NCBI GenBank assembly: GCA_963713445.1
Contig: CAVQMB010000023.1
Coordinates: 1 to 64,000, forward strand
Source of the DNA: CAVQMB01 sp963713445
GTDB lineage: Bacteria; Pseudomonadota; Gammaproteobacteria; Competibacterales; Competibacteraceae
Length of the DNA: 64,000 nt
Reading direction: 5' to 3'
In this document: positions 17,513 through 26,965 of the stretch, one piece after another
Numbering within the stretch: the first letter of the stretch is position 1
Layout of the letters: each line of letters starts with the position of its first letter
Made by a program: the position numbers and the translations under genes
Notes under the pieces: generated by a model
The model's input: only the letters and a program-made list of their open reading frames with translations
Told to the model about the DNA's origin: nothing
The model's database searches: none

Positions 17513-18694
17513 ATGACGGCGACCCCGGCTTCCGCGCAATACGCGCCGCAGTATTCCCGCCTCGCCGGCCTGAGCTGGCTGCACTTCCTCAACGACGGGG
17601 CCGCCAATTACCTGCCTGGCGTCCTGCCGGCCGTGCTGCTGGCGCTACATCAGGATGTGGGCCTGGCCGGCACCGTCATGGCCGCGCTATTAATCGGACA
17701 GGCCTTGCAGACCGTCACCGGCTGGGTGGCCGATCACATTGGTGGCCGGGCCTTCATCGTGCTGGGTGTGCTCGGCTCGAGCCTCGGCGGCGCCCTGGTG
17801 GGATTCGCCGGCACGATATGGGTACTGATTCCGGTGCTGGTCGTGATCGGTCTCAGCAACTCGCTGTTTCATCCCCAGGCGCTGGCCGGCGCCCGTGGTT
17901 TGAGTGGCAACCGGCGCGGCTTTGGCATGTCGCTGTTCCTGGTCGGCGGCGAAATCGGGCGCGGCGTCTGGCCGCTGCTGGCCAGCCTGGTTGTGGTCAA
18001 CTGGGGTCTGCAATATCTATGGATACTGGCCCTGCCCGCACTGATCAGTATCATCCTGCTCTGGCAGCGGTTGCCGCAGCAACCCAGGCGCCATCCCGAA
18101 GCCCAGCCCATCGCCTGGCGCCAGCACCTCAACCCGCTGGCGGTATTGGTGGCCTTTGCCATGCTGCGGGCGCTCACCATCTTCGGTTCAGTCACCTATT
18201 TGCCGGTGTTGTGGCATACGGAAGGCCACTCGCTGGTCGGCGGCGCCAGCCTCATCACGGTCATGCTGGTGGTCGGCATTATCGGCAACGTTGGCGGCGG
18301 CCACCTGGCCGATCTGATCGGCCGCCGGCCGGTGATCACCGGCTCCAGCGTACTGGGCGCGGCACTGCTGGCCGGATTTCTGGTCACCCATGGCTGGTGG
18401 CAATGGAGCCTTCTGGGACTGCTGGGCATTGCCCTGTTTGCGACCCTGCCGCTCGGCATTTTGATCGGCCAGGATATCTTTCCGGAGAACCGCTCGCTCG
18501 GCTCGGGTCTGGCCGTCGGCTTCTCCAACGGGCTGGCGGCCGTCGCGCTCGCCGCCGTACTCGGTCCACTGGCGAGCGCGGATGGTCCGCAGACGGTATT
18601 GTGGCTGCTGGTGGGCGCGATGGTGTTGGCTGCCCTGGTCAGCCTGTGGCTGCCGGCCGGCGAGCATCGCGTCCAGCCGGCAACGCGCGCATGA
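17513..18694 (+). CDS. MFS transporter, Fsr (fosmidomycin resistance)-like
   Basis: Twelve-helix permease of 393 aa. The N-terminus LSWLHFLNDGAANYLPGVLP and the fourth/fifth-helix motif GLSNSLFHPQALAGARGL are characteristic of the Fsr group; motif A appears as GWVADHIGG and in the second half as GGHLADLIGRRPVI. Members export diverse small molecules; the substrate here is unknown. It is divergent from the trans-sulfuration gene and its 3' end overlaps the convergent lipoprotein gene by 56 bases. The overlap suggests that one of the two stop positions extends beyond the ancestral end. Confidence 0.85.
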   Translation: MTATPASAQYAPQYSRLAGLSWLHFLNDGAANYLPGVLPAVLLALHQDVGLAGTVMAALLIGQALQTVTGWVADHIGGRAFIVLGVLGSSLGGALVGFAGTIWVLIPVLVVIGLSNSLFHPQALAGARGLSGNRRGFGMSLFLVGGEIGRGVWPLLASLVVVNWGLQYLWILALPALISIILLWQRLPQQPRRHPEAQPIAWRQHLNPLAVLVAFAMLRALTIFGSVTYLPVLWHTEGHSLVGGASLITVMLVVGIIGNVGGGHLADLIGRRPVITGSSVLGAALLAGFLVTHGWWQWSLLGLLGIALFATLPLGILIGQDIFPENRSLGSGLAVGFSNGLAAVALAAVLGPLASADGPQTVLWLLVGAMVLAALVSLWLPAGEHRVQPATRA

Positions 18695-19412
18695 ACGGCG
18701 GCACCATTGCCCGGCGTGACGATCCCGCTATGAAAGAAAAGGCCGCATCCCGGCGCACGGCCGGGATGCGGGTCAGGCTGAACGCCTCGGATAGCCGGAT
18801 CTCAAGTCCGGCCAGCCACTGCGTCAGTGCCGCGGCGAAGGCCCGCGTCGCGACCCGCTCGGCCCGGGCACCGCCCGCCGCGTCGGGCGTCGGCGTCCGC
18901 TGCCGGTACTTGAACTCGTGCTGCGCGATCACCGCCCCGGTATCGTTACGGACCACGGTAACAAGCGCATCGAACACCGCGGCACTGCGCCGGGGTGAGG
19001 AGAAATCCTGACACAGGTCCAGCAGCCGGATGCGGACGTTCAGGTTAGCCTGGGCGCCATCGTCAGGGCCGATCACCGCCCGCCAGATTCCGCTGCCCGC
19101 CAACGTGTCCTGTACCAGCTGGCCGAGCATGGCCGATGCCGGCGCCGTCCAATGCGAATCGCGGTAATAGGCCACGGCTGCCCGGCTGCGGTAGCGCAGC
19201 CGGTAGCACATCCGCTGGTCCCGTAACCAGGGTGCAGCGGCCACCCGCTCGACCCGCAGCACGAGCTTGGGCTGCCGCTGCGCCGCCGGCATCTTTGCGG
19301 TGGCCACGGCGGCGGTCAGAGAATAGTGCTTTTGCGGAACGGCTGCGGGCGCCGCACAGCCGGCCAGCACCAGCCACAGCGGCAACCATAACCGATAGCC
19401 CCAGCGCTTCAT
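18639..19412 (-). CDS. Mla/Pqi-associated lipoprotein (PqiC/DUF330-like)
   Basis: Outer-membrane-bound auxiliary lipoprotein of a lipid-transport ABC system. The lipobox LVLAGC is at residue 19, followed by QKHYSLTAAV, the conserved YxL of this family. The next domain (KLVLRVERVAAAPWL ... YYRDSHWTAPASAMLGQLVQ) matches the ABC-type transport auxiliary lipoprotein fold. The last 45 residues are arginine-rich and unlike the family, and they overlap the convergent MFS gene, so the true end may have been earlier. It is the last gene of a four-gene unit and its start overlaps the MlaD gene by 4 bases. Confidence 0.82.
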   Translation of the reverse strand: MKRWGYRLWLPLWLVLAGCAAPAAVPQKHYSLTAAVATAKMPAAQRQPKLVLRVERVAAAPWLRDQRMCYRLRYRSRAAVAYYRDSHWTAPASAMLGQLVQDTLAGSGIWRAVIGPDDGAQANLNVRIRLLDLCQDFSSPRRSAAVFDALVTVVRNDTGAVIAQHEFKYRQRTPTPDAAGGARAERVATRAFAAALTQWLAGLEIRLSEAFSLTRIPAVRRDAAFSFIAGSSRRAMVPPFMRALPAGRDARRPAATG

Positions 19413-20305
19413 TGGCGGGACGCCTTAAAGCCCGGCTCACCGGGTCCGGGTTTGGGTCCGTGGGCGCCGAACAAAACGCTCTGCGGGTTATTCCGAAGCT
19501 CACGCACAAGCTGGTCGATATGCCTTAGCGTGTGGTCGAGGTTGTCGCTCAGCGTATTGAGCCGCGGTAGCGTATCGGTGCTGACCTGATGCACCACGTC
19601 GCCGGCAGAATCGCCGACCGACTTGACCAACCCGGCGTCCTGCTGCAACCGATCCAGCAACGCCTGGCTGCTGGCCAGCGTCTGGCGGGCTTGTCCGGTC
19701 AGGCGTGGTAAGGCGTGCAAGGTCGGCAGCGCGGCCTTTTCCAGTACCACCAGCTGGCTGATCGCCTGATCAAGGTGAGTCAGAATCGAGGCAATGCGGT
19801 CGCGGTTGTCACTGTTCAGCAGGGCATTCAGACGTTTACTGATCCGGTCGCTGCGATTCAGCAACGCCTTGCCGGACTGCTCCAGCTGACCCATCAGACT
19901 GGGCCGGATCGGAATCCGGGCCGGATTGTGCGGTGACGTGCGCAACGGGGTGCGATCCCCGCTGCCATCATTCAGCGCGACATAAGTCATGCCGGTAATC
20001 CCCGCGGTACTCAGCTTGGCATAGGTCGCGTGCGTCACCGGCGCGTTGGCCACCAGGGCAATGCGGATCAGGATCCGGCTGGGATGATCAGGATCCAGGC
20101 CCAGGTGCTGGACACTGCCTACCTTGATACCCTTGAACTGCACCGGCGCCTGCACCGACAGGCCGGACACACTGTAGCGGGACACGATATCGTATACCTT
20201 GACCTTTGGCTGACCCGATTGTACCCACCAGGCAACAAACAGCGCACCGGTGCCGAGCAGCAGCAGGAAGCTGATAGCGATGATGGCGTGGGCACGGTCT
20301 TCCAT
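19409..20305 (-). CDS. MlaD/MCE-domain lipid-binding protein
   Basis: Inner-membrane-anchored periplasmic protein that forms a ring channel for phospholipid transfer. A single transmembrane helix (residues 8-28) precedes the MCE domain (YDIVSRYSVSGLSVQAPVQF, then KGIKVGSV and STAGITGMTYVALN), followed by a long amphipathic region with heptad-like leucines (residues 140-270) that would form the extended helical part. The 298-aa length is normal for PqiB/MlaD-like single-MCE proteins. It lies between the ATPase and lipoprotein genes. Confidence 0.9.
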   Translation of the reverse strand: MEDRAHAIIAISFLLLLGTGALFVAWWVQSGQPKVKVYDIVSRYSVSGLSVQAPVQFKGIKVGSVQHLGLDPDHPSRILIRIALVANAPVTHATYAKLSTAGITGMTYVALNDGSGDRTPLRTSPHNPARIPIRPSLMGQLEQSGKALLNRSDRISKRLNALLNSDNRDRIASILTHLDQAISQLVVLEKAALPTLHALPRLTGQARQTLASSQALLDRLQQDAGLVKSVGDSAGDVVHQVSTDTLPRLNTLSDNLDHTLRHIDQLVRELRNNPQSVLFGAHGPKPGPGEPGFKASRQ

Positions 20306-20314
20306 TGGCCGCCC

Positions 20315-21106
20315 TCAGTCCGCCCGGTCAAGCAACGCTCGCGCGCGCTGGCCGTGAAAGAAATGGTGGATGAACGGATGATCGACCGCCGCCACCTGCT
20401 GCAGCGAACCCGTGACCAGCACCCTGCCCTCCGCCAGCACCGCAACCCGGTTGCTGACGGCCACCATATTGGCGAGGTCATGGGTAATCATCAGCGCGCT
20501 CAGGTTCAGATCCTGATGCAGTTCCGTGAGCAGGCTGTCGAGGGCACTGGCCGAATCCGGGTCGAGCCCGGTGGTGGGCTCGTCCAGAAACAACACGTCA
20601 GTCTCGAGCGCCAGCGCCCGCGCCAACGCCGCCCGTTTGATCATACCGCCGGACAGCTCGGCCGGGCGTTTCCAGGCATCGGCCGGCTTCAGGCCGACCC
20701 GCTTGAGCTGCAGCATGACCAGATCGTGCACGCTGGCCTCGTCGAGGCGATGCCCTATGGCACGGAGTTCGCGCAGTGGGAACGCGACATTGTCGAACAC
20801 GCTGAGGGCACTGAACAGCGCGCCCTGCTGAAACAGCACGCCCCACTGCACCGGCAACTGCGGGCCACCGTAGCCCACGGTGCCACGTACGGCTTTACCC
20901 AGCACGCGGATGGTGCCGGAGGTGGGCCGCATCAGGCCGATAATCTGGCGCAGCAGCGTGGTCTTGCCGCTGCCGCTGGCACCGACCAGGGCCAGGATCT
21001 CGCCGCGGCGCACCGTAAGATCCAGATCGCGGTGGATCCAGCGGCGACCCAACCGGGTGCTGACACCCTGCACCTCCACCACCGCTTCCTGCGCTGGCAC
21101 CGTCAT
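20315..21106 (-). CDS. Mla-type ABC transporter ATP-binding protein
   Basis: Cytoplasmic ATPase of the phospholipid transporter, 263 aa. Walker A is GASGSGKTTLLRQIIGL, the signature LSGGMIKRAALARALAL (with the Ile typical of MlaF), Walker B VLFLDEPTTGLDP and the switch His in MITHDLANM. The GVLFQQGALFSALSVFDNVAFPLRE stretch is diagnostic of the MlaF family. Its start is shared with the stop of the permease gene, and the MCE protein follows nine bases later. Confidence 0.93.
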   Translation of the reverse strand: MTVPAQEAVVEVQGVSTRLGRRWIHRDLDLTVRRGEILALVGASGSGKTTLLRQIIGLMRPTSGTIRVLGKAVRGTVGYGGPQLPVQWGVLFQQGALFSALSVFDNVAFPLRELRAIGHRLDEASVHDLVMLQLKRVGLKPADAWKRPAELSGGMIKRAALARALALETDVLFLDEPTTGLDPDSASALDSLLTELHQDLNLSALMITHDLANMVAVSNRVAVLAEGRVLVTGSLQQVAAVDHPFIHHFFHGQRARALLDRAD

Positions 21107-22228
21107 CAGCCCAAACCCACCGGTGACAGCATCACACCCAGCAACCCGTCGATGGCGATCACCAGGGCGATGCCCACCACCACGGCCCGGGTAGTGTATT
21201 CCGTCAGGCTACGGGTATCGGGTTGCACCTTGAGCCCGTAGTAGCTTGAGACCAGTCCGATCAGCGCCCCGAACAAACCCCCTTTGGCCAAGCCAATGAA
21301 GTAATTCACCCAGGGTACGGCAGCGGGAAACTGATGCAGCCACATGCGGTAACCGACGCCCAGCGAATTCTGGGATACATAAACTGCTCCCAGCATCCCA
21401 CTGAAATCGGTCCACAGCACCAGCAGCGGCATCGCCAGCGTCAGCCCGATCACCCGCGGCAGGACGATGCGCAGCGTCGGCGACACCCCAAACGCCCGCA
21501 GTGCATCGATTTCCTCGGTGACATGCATGGCGCCGATACCGGCAGTCAACGACGAGCCGGACCGACCGACCAGGATCAGGGCGGTGAGAAACGGGCCCAG
21601 TTCCCGCAGAAAAGCGAGACCCACCACCCCGATGATGGCGGAGTTGGCACCGAATTTTTCGAGCTGTGCGGCCATCTGATAAGCCAGCACCAGCCCAACC
21701 AGAATACCGATGAAGGTCAGCAGCAGCAGCGACTGGGCGCCGGCGCGGTAAACCGTGGCGGAAATCGTGCGCCAGGGCATGGCGCGCGGGTGGCGCAGAC
21801 AATACAAGGCATCGAGCAGGACCTGGCCCGATAGCAGCAGAATGCCCGCCGCCTCGGTAAACAACCGGCTGATCGCCGCCCCCAGCGCCACCAGGGCATC
21901 CCACCCGGTGCGTGGCGCCGGCGGTGTCGCCGTCGGCAGGTCTTCCAGCTGCCGGAACCAGCTCCGCTGATCGTCACGCAGGCGGAGCCGCCCAGGGTAG
22001 CGGCTGCCCCAGGCCCGCCACAACAGCAGCGCGCCGGCACTGTCGAGCGCCCGGATGTGCTCGAGATTCCAGGTCCGGCCGGCACCATCACCGAGCCGTG
22101 CCAGATTCCGGGTCAAGCCGCCCGGCCCCGGTTACCGCCAGCAGGCTCCAGTCACCCCGCAACCGGATTTCGCTCCCGGTTTCGGTGTCGAGGATATCCC
22201 ACTCGGGTGGCTGACTCTCGGAACTCAT
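21106..22228 (-). pseudogene. MlaE-type permease with N-terminal STAS domain, apparent frameshift
   Basis: Permease of the lipid transporter. The membrane part (residues FTEAAGILLL through SPVGLG) has the MlaE core FIGILVGLVLAYQMAAQLEK, RELGPFLTALILVGRSGS and IGAMHVTEEIDALRAFGVSP, and is intact. The STAS domain upstream is split: SSESQPPEWDILDTETGSEI ... LRGDWSLLAV reads in one frame from 22228 and NLARLGDGAGR ... HIRALDSAGALLLWRAW in another from about 22116. A one-base change in a GC run near 22110-22125 explains this. A TTG at 22116 could give a shortened, still functional permease, so the gene may be active. Confidence 0.75.
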
Positions 22229-22401
22229 CGCTGGACGGTCGTTATCGCTCTCCAATCGGGTCGATAGACAAGACACCGGAATGCCTGGCCGGCAGCTACT
22301 CGGACGCCAACCGGCGCGTCAGGTTCCGGCACCACAAGCCGTACCCGGGTCGCGTGCTACTATCGCGCGACCATGTCATAAAGTCATTAGGGAGTCGTTG
22401 C

Positions 22402-23325
22402 ATGACCCAGGCGGTGCAGTTTGAAGGCGTTTTCCCGATTCTGGCGACGCCATTCGACGAACAGGAGAACCTCGACCTGCCCTCGCTGGTACGGCTGATC
22501 CGGTTCATGAGTGAACTCGGGGTCGATGGGGTAACCATTCTCGGCGTGCTTGGCGAGGCCAACCGCATGACCGACAGCGAGCGCGAAGCTGTCATACGCA
22601 CGGCAGTGGAGGCCGCGGATGGACGCCTACCCATCGTTGTCGGCAGCAGTCACCGCGGCACTCATGCCACCCGTTCGCTCAGTCTGCAGGCCCAGGCACT
22701 GGGTGCGGCCGGGGTAATGGTCACACCCTCGCAGGAGCCCCTGCCCAGCGAGGCCCGGGTATTCGAGTATTTCGAGCGCATCGCCGATGGCCTGGAAATA
22801 CCCATCGTGGTACAGGATCATCCCGCCTCCAGCGGCGTCCACATGTCGGTGGATCTGCTGCTGCGGCTGATCAAGGCTATACCGCAGGTTGCCTGCATCA
22901 AGGCAGAAGCGGTTCCAACCGCACCCAAGATCCGTGCGCTGACGGCAGCCATGGATAGCCGGCGGATCCCGATCCTGACAGGTCTGGGCGCACTCTACGG
23001 CCGCTTCGATCTGGCTGCCGGCAGCAGTGGTTTCATGACCGGTTTTGCGTTTCCCGAAGTGCTGCTGGCCATGGTGAGCGCAGCCCGTGCAAACGACACC
23101 GAAAAACTGGAAAACCTGTATCAACGCTTCCTGCCGCTGATCGTGTTCGAGCAGCAGCCGGGCGTGGCCATGCGCAAGGAAATCCTGCGCCGGCGTGGCC
23201 TCATGGCCAGCGCCCGGGTCCGCCATCCCGGCGGCGGACTGCCGCCAGGCGCGACCGCGGACATCGACCGGCTGCTGCAGCAGATGTTGTCGGAGTCGGA
23301 TATCATGCGACCGATCACGCTATAG
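22402..23325 (+). CDS. DapA-family aldolase/lyase, not DapA itself
   Basis: TIM-barrel enzyme of the dihydrodipicolinate synthase/N-acetylneuraminate lyase family, 307 aa. The start follows GGGAG. VTILGVLGEANRMTDSER is the pyruvate-binding loop region and VACIKAEAVPT carries the Schiff-base lysine. Where DapA has Tyr-Asn in strand 5, this protein has VVQDHPASSG, so the catalytic tyrosine is absent and a different oxo-acid aldol reaction is likely. It converges on the long operon that ends at 23406, and may act on a product of that pathway. Confidence 0.85.
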   Translation: MTQAVQFEGVFPILATPFDEQENLDLPSLVRLIRFMSELGVDGVTILGVLGEANRMTDSEREAVIRTAVEAADGRLPIVVGSSHRGTHATRSLSLQAQALGAAGVMVTPSQEPLPSEARVFEYFERIADGLEIPIVVQDHPASSGVHMSVDLLLRLIKAIPQVACIKAEAVPTAPKIRALTAAMDSRRIPILTGLGALYGRFDLAAGSSGFMTGFAFPEVLLAMVSAARANDTEKLENLYQRFLPLIVFEQQPGVAMRKEILRRRGLMASARVRHPGGGLPPGATADIDRLLQQMLSESDIMRPITL

Positions 23326-23405
23326 GGTGTACCCCCGACCGGCGACATCCCGGCAACCGGCTGCCACTACCCGCGCCGGGTCATTGTACCCATATCGACC
23401 GGCGA

Positions 23406-23585
23406 TCAGCTGACCGGCTGGGCCGGATCTGAGATATAACCGGCCGCCCGGACACCGACGATCGCACAATGCTCGTCGTTGTCGGAGGCGTCGCCGCTGA
23501 TCCCGGCGGCGCCGAGGACAGAGCCATTTTCGGCGCGGATCAGGACACCGCCGGCAAAGCAGTGAAGCCCACTCGCTTGAATCAG
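23406..23585 (-). pseudogene. GlcG/HbpS-like C-terminal fragment
   Basis: Downstream of the TetR gene the minus strand reads SGLHCFAGGVLIR, SVLGAAGISG and DASDNDEHCAIVG, then GYISD before the stop. This is the second half of the heme-degrading/GlcG family (GGVPI ... GAIGVSGG ... D). The first half is missing; the frame begins at the TetR stop codon. It is a remnant of a gene that once belonged to the operon. Confidence 0.65.
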
Positions 23586-23587
23586 TT

Positions 23588-24223
23588 CTAAGCCGCTCCG
23601 ACCGTTTGCAAGGGCGCCAGCACAAAGCTTATCCGGTGCCGCAGCTCGCCGTCGAAGGTGGCCAGCGTCATTGCCTCGTCACAGATCAGATCCATGAACA
23701 AGGCGTGGCTGATGCCGAACAGGATGTCAGCGGCCGTTGTCGTGTCGCAGTCATCCGCCAGCCGTCCGTGAGCCTTGAGACACTCCAGCAATCGACCGAC
23801 CTGGGCGCTGAACTCCTGGTTCAGGGCCATCATGCCGCGACTCAGTTCCGATCCCGCCTGCAGCAGACTGTTCGCAAATACCTGGCGCCAGGTCTCACGA
23901 TCGACCTGGTCGAGCGACTTGTTGACGAACCGCTGTAACAACTCGCAAACGGCTTGCACCGGATCGTCCGACGGCCACTCGATAAGTGCCTGACTGCCGG
24001 CCATGACTTCGCGGTCACCCGCGGCCACCAGCGCCAGCAGCAGATCACCCTTGGTACTGTAATAATTGTACACGGTGGCCGGCGCCACATCGGCCAGTCT
24101 GGCGATCTCATCGACGGTGGATTCGGCAAACCCGTGACGCTGAAACAATTCTTCTGCGGCGTTGAGGATTCGCCGCCGACGCGCGGCTTTCTTCTTTTCC
24201 CGTAATCCCGGCATAGACGTCAC
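23588..24223 (-). CDS. TetR-family transcriptional regulator
   Basis: One-component repressor of 211 aa. The N-terminal helix-turn-helix (AARRRRILNAAEELFQRHG then STVDEIARLADVAPATVYNY) is complete and typical. The C-terminal ligand-binding half is helical, as in other TetR proteins. It closes the minus-strand operon that carries two SDRs and the NitT-type transporter, so a pathway intermediate is the likely inducer. The operator is not identified. The 19-base gap to the SDR stop supports co-transcription. Confidence 0.92.
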   Translation of the reverse strand: MTSMPGLREKKKAARRRRILNAAEELFQRHGFAESTVDEIARLADVAPATVYNYYSTKGDLLLALVAAGDREVMAGSQALIEWPSDDPVQAVCELLQRFVNKSLDQVDRETWRQVFANSLLQAGSELSRGMMALNQEFSAQVGRLLECLKAHGRLADDCDTTTAADILFGISHALFMDLICDEAMTLATFDGELRHRISFVLAPLQTVGAA

Positions 24224-24242
24224 CCGACGGATCGCGCGCCGG

Positions 24243-24995
24243 TCACGGCATCACGCTGCCGCCGTTGGGACCCACCACCTGCCCCACCATGAAGGTCGCC
24301 GCCGGCCCGGCCAGGAACACCACTGCCCCTGCGATCTCATCGGGACGACCCACGCGACCCAGCGGATTATCCTCCTCTTTGCTGCGCCACTCGGGCGACA
24401 GCGTCGCCAGGCTCAGCATGTCGGTGTCCACCGGTCCCGGCGCAACCGCGTTGACCAGGATGTCGGGTGCAAACTCCCGCGCCCAGGACCTGGTGAGGGC
24501 CACCACAGCCCCCTTGGAAGCCGCGTAGACCGAAAAGCATTCACGCCCCAGAAATGCGAGATCCGAGGCAATATTGATCAACCGCCCGCCCCGACCACGC
24601 CCGGTCATGACACGCAACGCCTCCCTACCAACCATGAAAGTCCCGCGCAGATTGACGTTCATCAGCGTATCGAACTCGCTCATGGAGGTCTGCAGCAGTG
24701 GTTTTTCCAGAATCACTCCGGCGTTATTGACCACGATATCGATACCGCCCAGCGCCGCGACAACCGTCTGGAACAGACCGCTGACCTGTGCCTCGACCGC
24801 CACGTCGCCGGCAACGGCGATGGCCTGGCCACCGGCGGCGGTAATCGCCTGGACAACCGCCTCAGCCGCCGCTGGTTCCGCCTTGTGGTTGACCGCCACC
24901 GCCGCGCCCTCTTCCGCGAGCGCCAAGGCAACAGCCCGGCCGATGCCGCGCGAGGCCCCGGTCACCAGCGCCGTCCTGCCCGTCAACGCCCCCAT
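24243..24995 (-). CDS. SDR-family oxidoreductase
   Basis: Classical short-chain dehydrogenase of 250 aa. NAD(P)-binding TGASRGIGRAVALALAEEGA is at residue 14, DIVVNNAGV at about 87, and the catalytic Ser-Tyr-Lys in NIASDLAFLG ... SVYAASKGAVVALTR. PGPVDTDM and a C-terminal GGSVMP complete the fold. AAVAVNHK at the second strand, lacking Asp, favours NADP over NAD. The stop of the upstream SDR shares its start base (23-kb operon order: SDR, SDR, TetR), so both are translated together. Substrate unknown. Confidence 0.9.
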   Translation of the reverse strand: MGALTGRTALVTGASRGIGRAVALALAEEGAAVAVNHKAEPAAAEAVVQAITAAGGQAIAVAGDVAVEAQVSGLFQTVVAALGGIDIVVNNAGVILEKPLLQTSMSEFDTLMNVNLRGTFMVGREALRVMTGRGRGGRLINIASDLAFLGRECFSVYAASKGAVVALTRSWAREFAPDILVNAVAPGPVDTDMLSLATLSPEWRSKEEDNPLGRVGRPDEIAGAVVFLAGPAATFMVGQVVGPNGGSVMP

Positions 24996-25807
24996 CAGAT
25001 CATCACCTCGCCGCGATCCACGGTGAACGCCTGCCCGGTGATATTACGGGCTGCATCCGAGGCCAGAAACAGGTAGGTATCGGCCATATCGTCCGGCTCC
25101 ATGAAGCCGCTAAACGCCTGTCGGGTCAGGGTCTCCTCCAGCAGCGAGCCAACATCGTGGCCGGTATCGGTGGCCATGGCCCGCAACGACCGCAGCGAGG
25201 CGTCGGTCCGCACCCAGCCCGGGCATACCGCATTGACGCTGATGCCGCCCGGCCCCAGTTCACGCGCCAGCGAGCGCACCAAACCGAGCAAGGCGTGCTT
25301 GGATGCGCAATAGGCCGAGAAGCCCGGCTCGCCCGTCCTGCCCCAGATGGAAGAGGTCACGACGATGCGTCCTCCCGCTTGCATCAGCGGCAGCGCGGCA
25401 CGGGTCACGTTCCAGGTACCGATGACGTTGACCTCGATCACCCGTCGAAACCGGGCGTCCACCCCATCGTCTGCATCCGCAACGGGTGTGGGCAACTCGA
25501 TACCGGCATTGTTGACCAGCACGTCGAGCCGCTCCAGTGGCGCCAGCAGCCGGCGCAATGCCGGTCCCTCCACGAGATCGCCCTGCAACGGGGAGACCCC
25601 GACGCCAAATTGCCGTTCGATCGTTCTGGCCGCCTCGAACACGCCGTCGTTATCGGCCAGGATGAACAACTCCGCGCCGGCCGCAGCGAAGCCCCGCGCG
25701 ACACCCAGTCCAATGCCACGGCTGGCACCGGTCACCAGGACCCGCTGACCGGTGAAATCAAAGCGCGGGCCCGCGGCGCGCTGCCCCCGGTTGCCTGCCG
25801 CCGCCAT
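24995..25807 (-). CDS. SDR-family oxidoreductase
   Basis: Second short-chain dehydrogenase, 270 aa from the ATG at 25807. TGASRGIGLGVARGF gives the nucleotide loop, FILADND ends strand 2 with an acidic residue that favours NAD, VNNAGIELP is the stabilising motif, and TSSIWGRTG ... YCASKHALLGL holds the Ser, Tyr and Lys of the active site. It lies directly after the binding-protein genes of the NitT-type transporter and shares its last base with the next SDR. Two SDRs in a row with different cofactor preferences suggest consecutive steps in one pathway. Confidence 0.9.
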   Translation of the reverse strand: MAAAGNRGQRAAGPRFDFTGQRVLVTGASRGIGLGVARGFAAAGAELFILADNDGVFEAARTIERQFGVGVSPLQGDLVEGPALRRLLAPLERLDVLVNNAGIELPTPVADADDGVDARFRRVIEVNVIGTWNVTRAALPLMQAGGRIVVTSSIWGRTGEPGFSAYCASKHALLGLVRSLARELGPGGISVNAVCPGWVRTDASLRSLRAMATDTGHDVGSLLEETLTRQAFSGFMEPDDMADTYLFLASDAARNITGQAFTVDRGEVMI

Positions 25808-25809
25808 GA

Positions 25810-26898
25810 TCAGTCCCGGGCGCTCATGCTCTGCCGGTAACCGGACTTGACCATTGCGTCCATGAGGCTGCAATCGATGCCCTTGGTGACATCATGCATC
25901 TGCTTGAGCAGCCCCAGCTTGATCCACCAGTGGTTGGTTGAGCGGGCGGCCACCGGCCACTGATCATTCTTAAGCCCCAGTGGCAGATTACCGGTCATCA
26001 CCCCGCAGTAGCGGGCTGCATCATCGAAGTCAAACAGGAACAGGCCGCCCTTCTTGTATTTGCCGTTGGTGCCGATCACCGCCTGGACGTCACCCAGTGG
26101 CCATTGCAGGAATTTGGCAATGTACTGGTTCGATGCCTTGGTATGGTCATGCCAGTATTGCAGAGACTGCCAACGTAGCTTCAGCATCGCCAGCGCCGCT
26201 TTGCGATGGTCGCGGACAAAATCCTTGTTCATGTAAATCGTGTCGCCCAGGATCCCGGTCTTGAGATAGTACGGCTGCCCCGAGGTCGCCACCACGTGCG
26301 CGCCCTTCATGTTCTTCAAGACCTTGGTAACCCACGGGTTGTACATGTAGGCTGCGCCGAGCCGCCCTGAGAGCATCGGACCCACCGCATCGGGCGCGTT
26401 AAGATCGACCCATTGGACGTCCTTGGGTGTCAGACCGATCTTGTTGAGATACAACCCCATCAGCAGTTCGCCAATGTAGGCCTGCGGCGCCGCGACCTGC
26501 TTGCCCTTGAGTTGCGCCGGTGTTTTGATACCGGGAGCGGCGACGACCTGGTCGGTGCCGTAGGACAGATCGTTCATGGCCACCGCGACGATGGGCAGAT
26601 TCTTGGCCACCGCGACCGGCACGTAATCCGAGGTACCCCCCAGGATATCGAGCTTGCCTGCCGCCAGCAGTGAATAGGCGGTCAGCGGATCCTGCAGAAT
26701 CTGGACTTTCACATCATAGCCCGGCGGCACCAGTTTCTTTGCCACACCCAGGGCAAAGAAACTGTATGACGGCCAGGCCACCACCTCACCGATCCGGACG
26801 GTCTGCTGGGCCTGAGCGGTCGCCGCCAGCAGCGACGCACCAGCAACCAGGCCAAGGCCAACGCAGATCGTGCGTACCATTGTCATCAAGGACTTCAT
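25810..26898 (-). CDS. NitT/TauT-type ABC substrate-binding protein (copy 2)
   Basis: Periplasmic binding protein of 362 aa with a signal peptide ending ATAQA-QQ. Core motifs: VPPGYDVKVQILQDPLTAYS, GGTSDYVPVAVAKNLP and MNDLSYGTDQVV, followed by APQAYIGELLMG. Over its whole length it is very similar to the preceding gene (26966-28069), with long identical runs. The two therefore arose by tandem duplication and may differ in ligand. Located downstream of the ATPase and permease genes. Confidence 0.88.
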   Translation of the reverse strand: MKSLMTMVRTICVGLGLVAGASLLAATAQAQQTVRIGEVVAWPSYSFFALGVAKKLVPPGYDVKVQILQDPLTAYSLLAAGKLDILGGTSDYVPVAVAKNLPIVAVAMNDLSYGTDQVVAAPGIKTPAQLKGKQVAAPQAYIGELLMGLYLNKIGLTPKDVQWVDLNAPDAVGPMLSGRLGAAYMYNPWVTKVLKNMKGAHVVATSGQPYYLKTGILGDTIYMNKDFVRDHRKAALAMLKLRWQSLQYWHDHTKASNQYIAKFLQWPLGDVQAVIGTNGKYKKGGLFLFDFDDAARYCGVMTGNLPLGLKNDQWPVAARSTNHWWIKLGLLKQMHDVTKGIDCSLMDAMVKSGYRQSMSARD

Positions 26899-26965
26899 CG
26901 TCATCTCCACACTCTTTGTGATCAGATGCGGTTACCGCATGGCCACCGGCGCGGCCCATTCCGGG

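Noticed and set aside
17818..19011. 397-codon plus-strand frame over the MFS and lipoprotein genes
   Set aside because: It spans two real genes in other frames and is Arg/Gly/Pro-rich.
20030..21241. 403-codon plus-strand frame over the Mla genes
   Set aside because: Antisense to MCE and ATPase genes with complete motifs.
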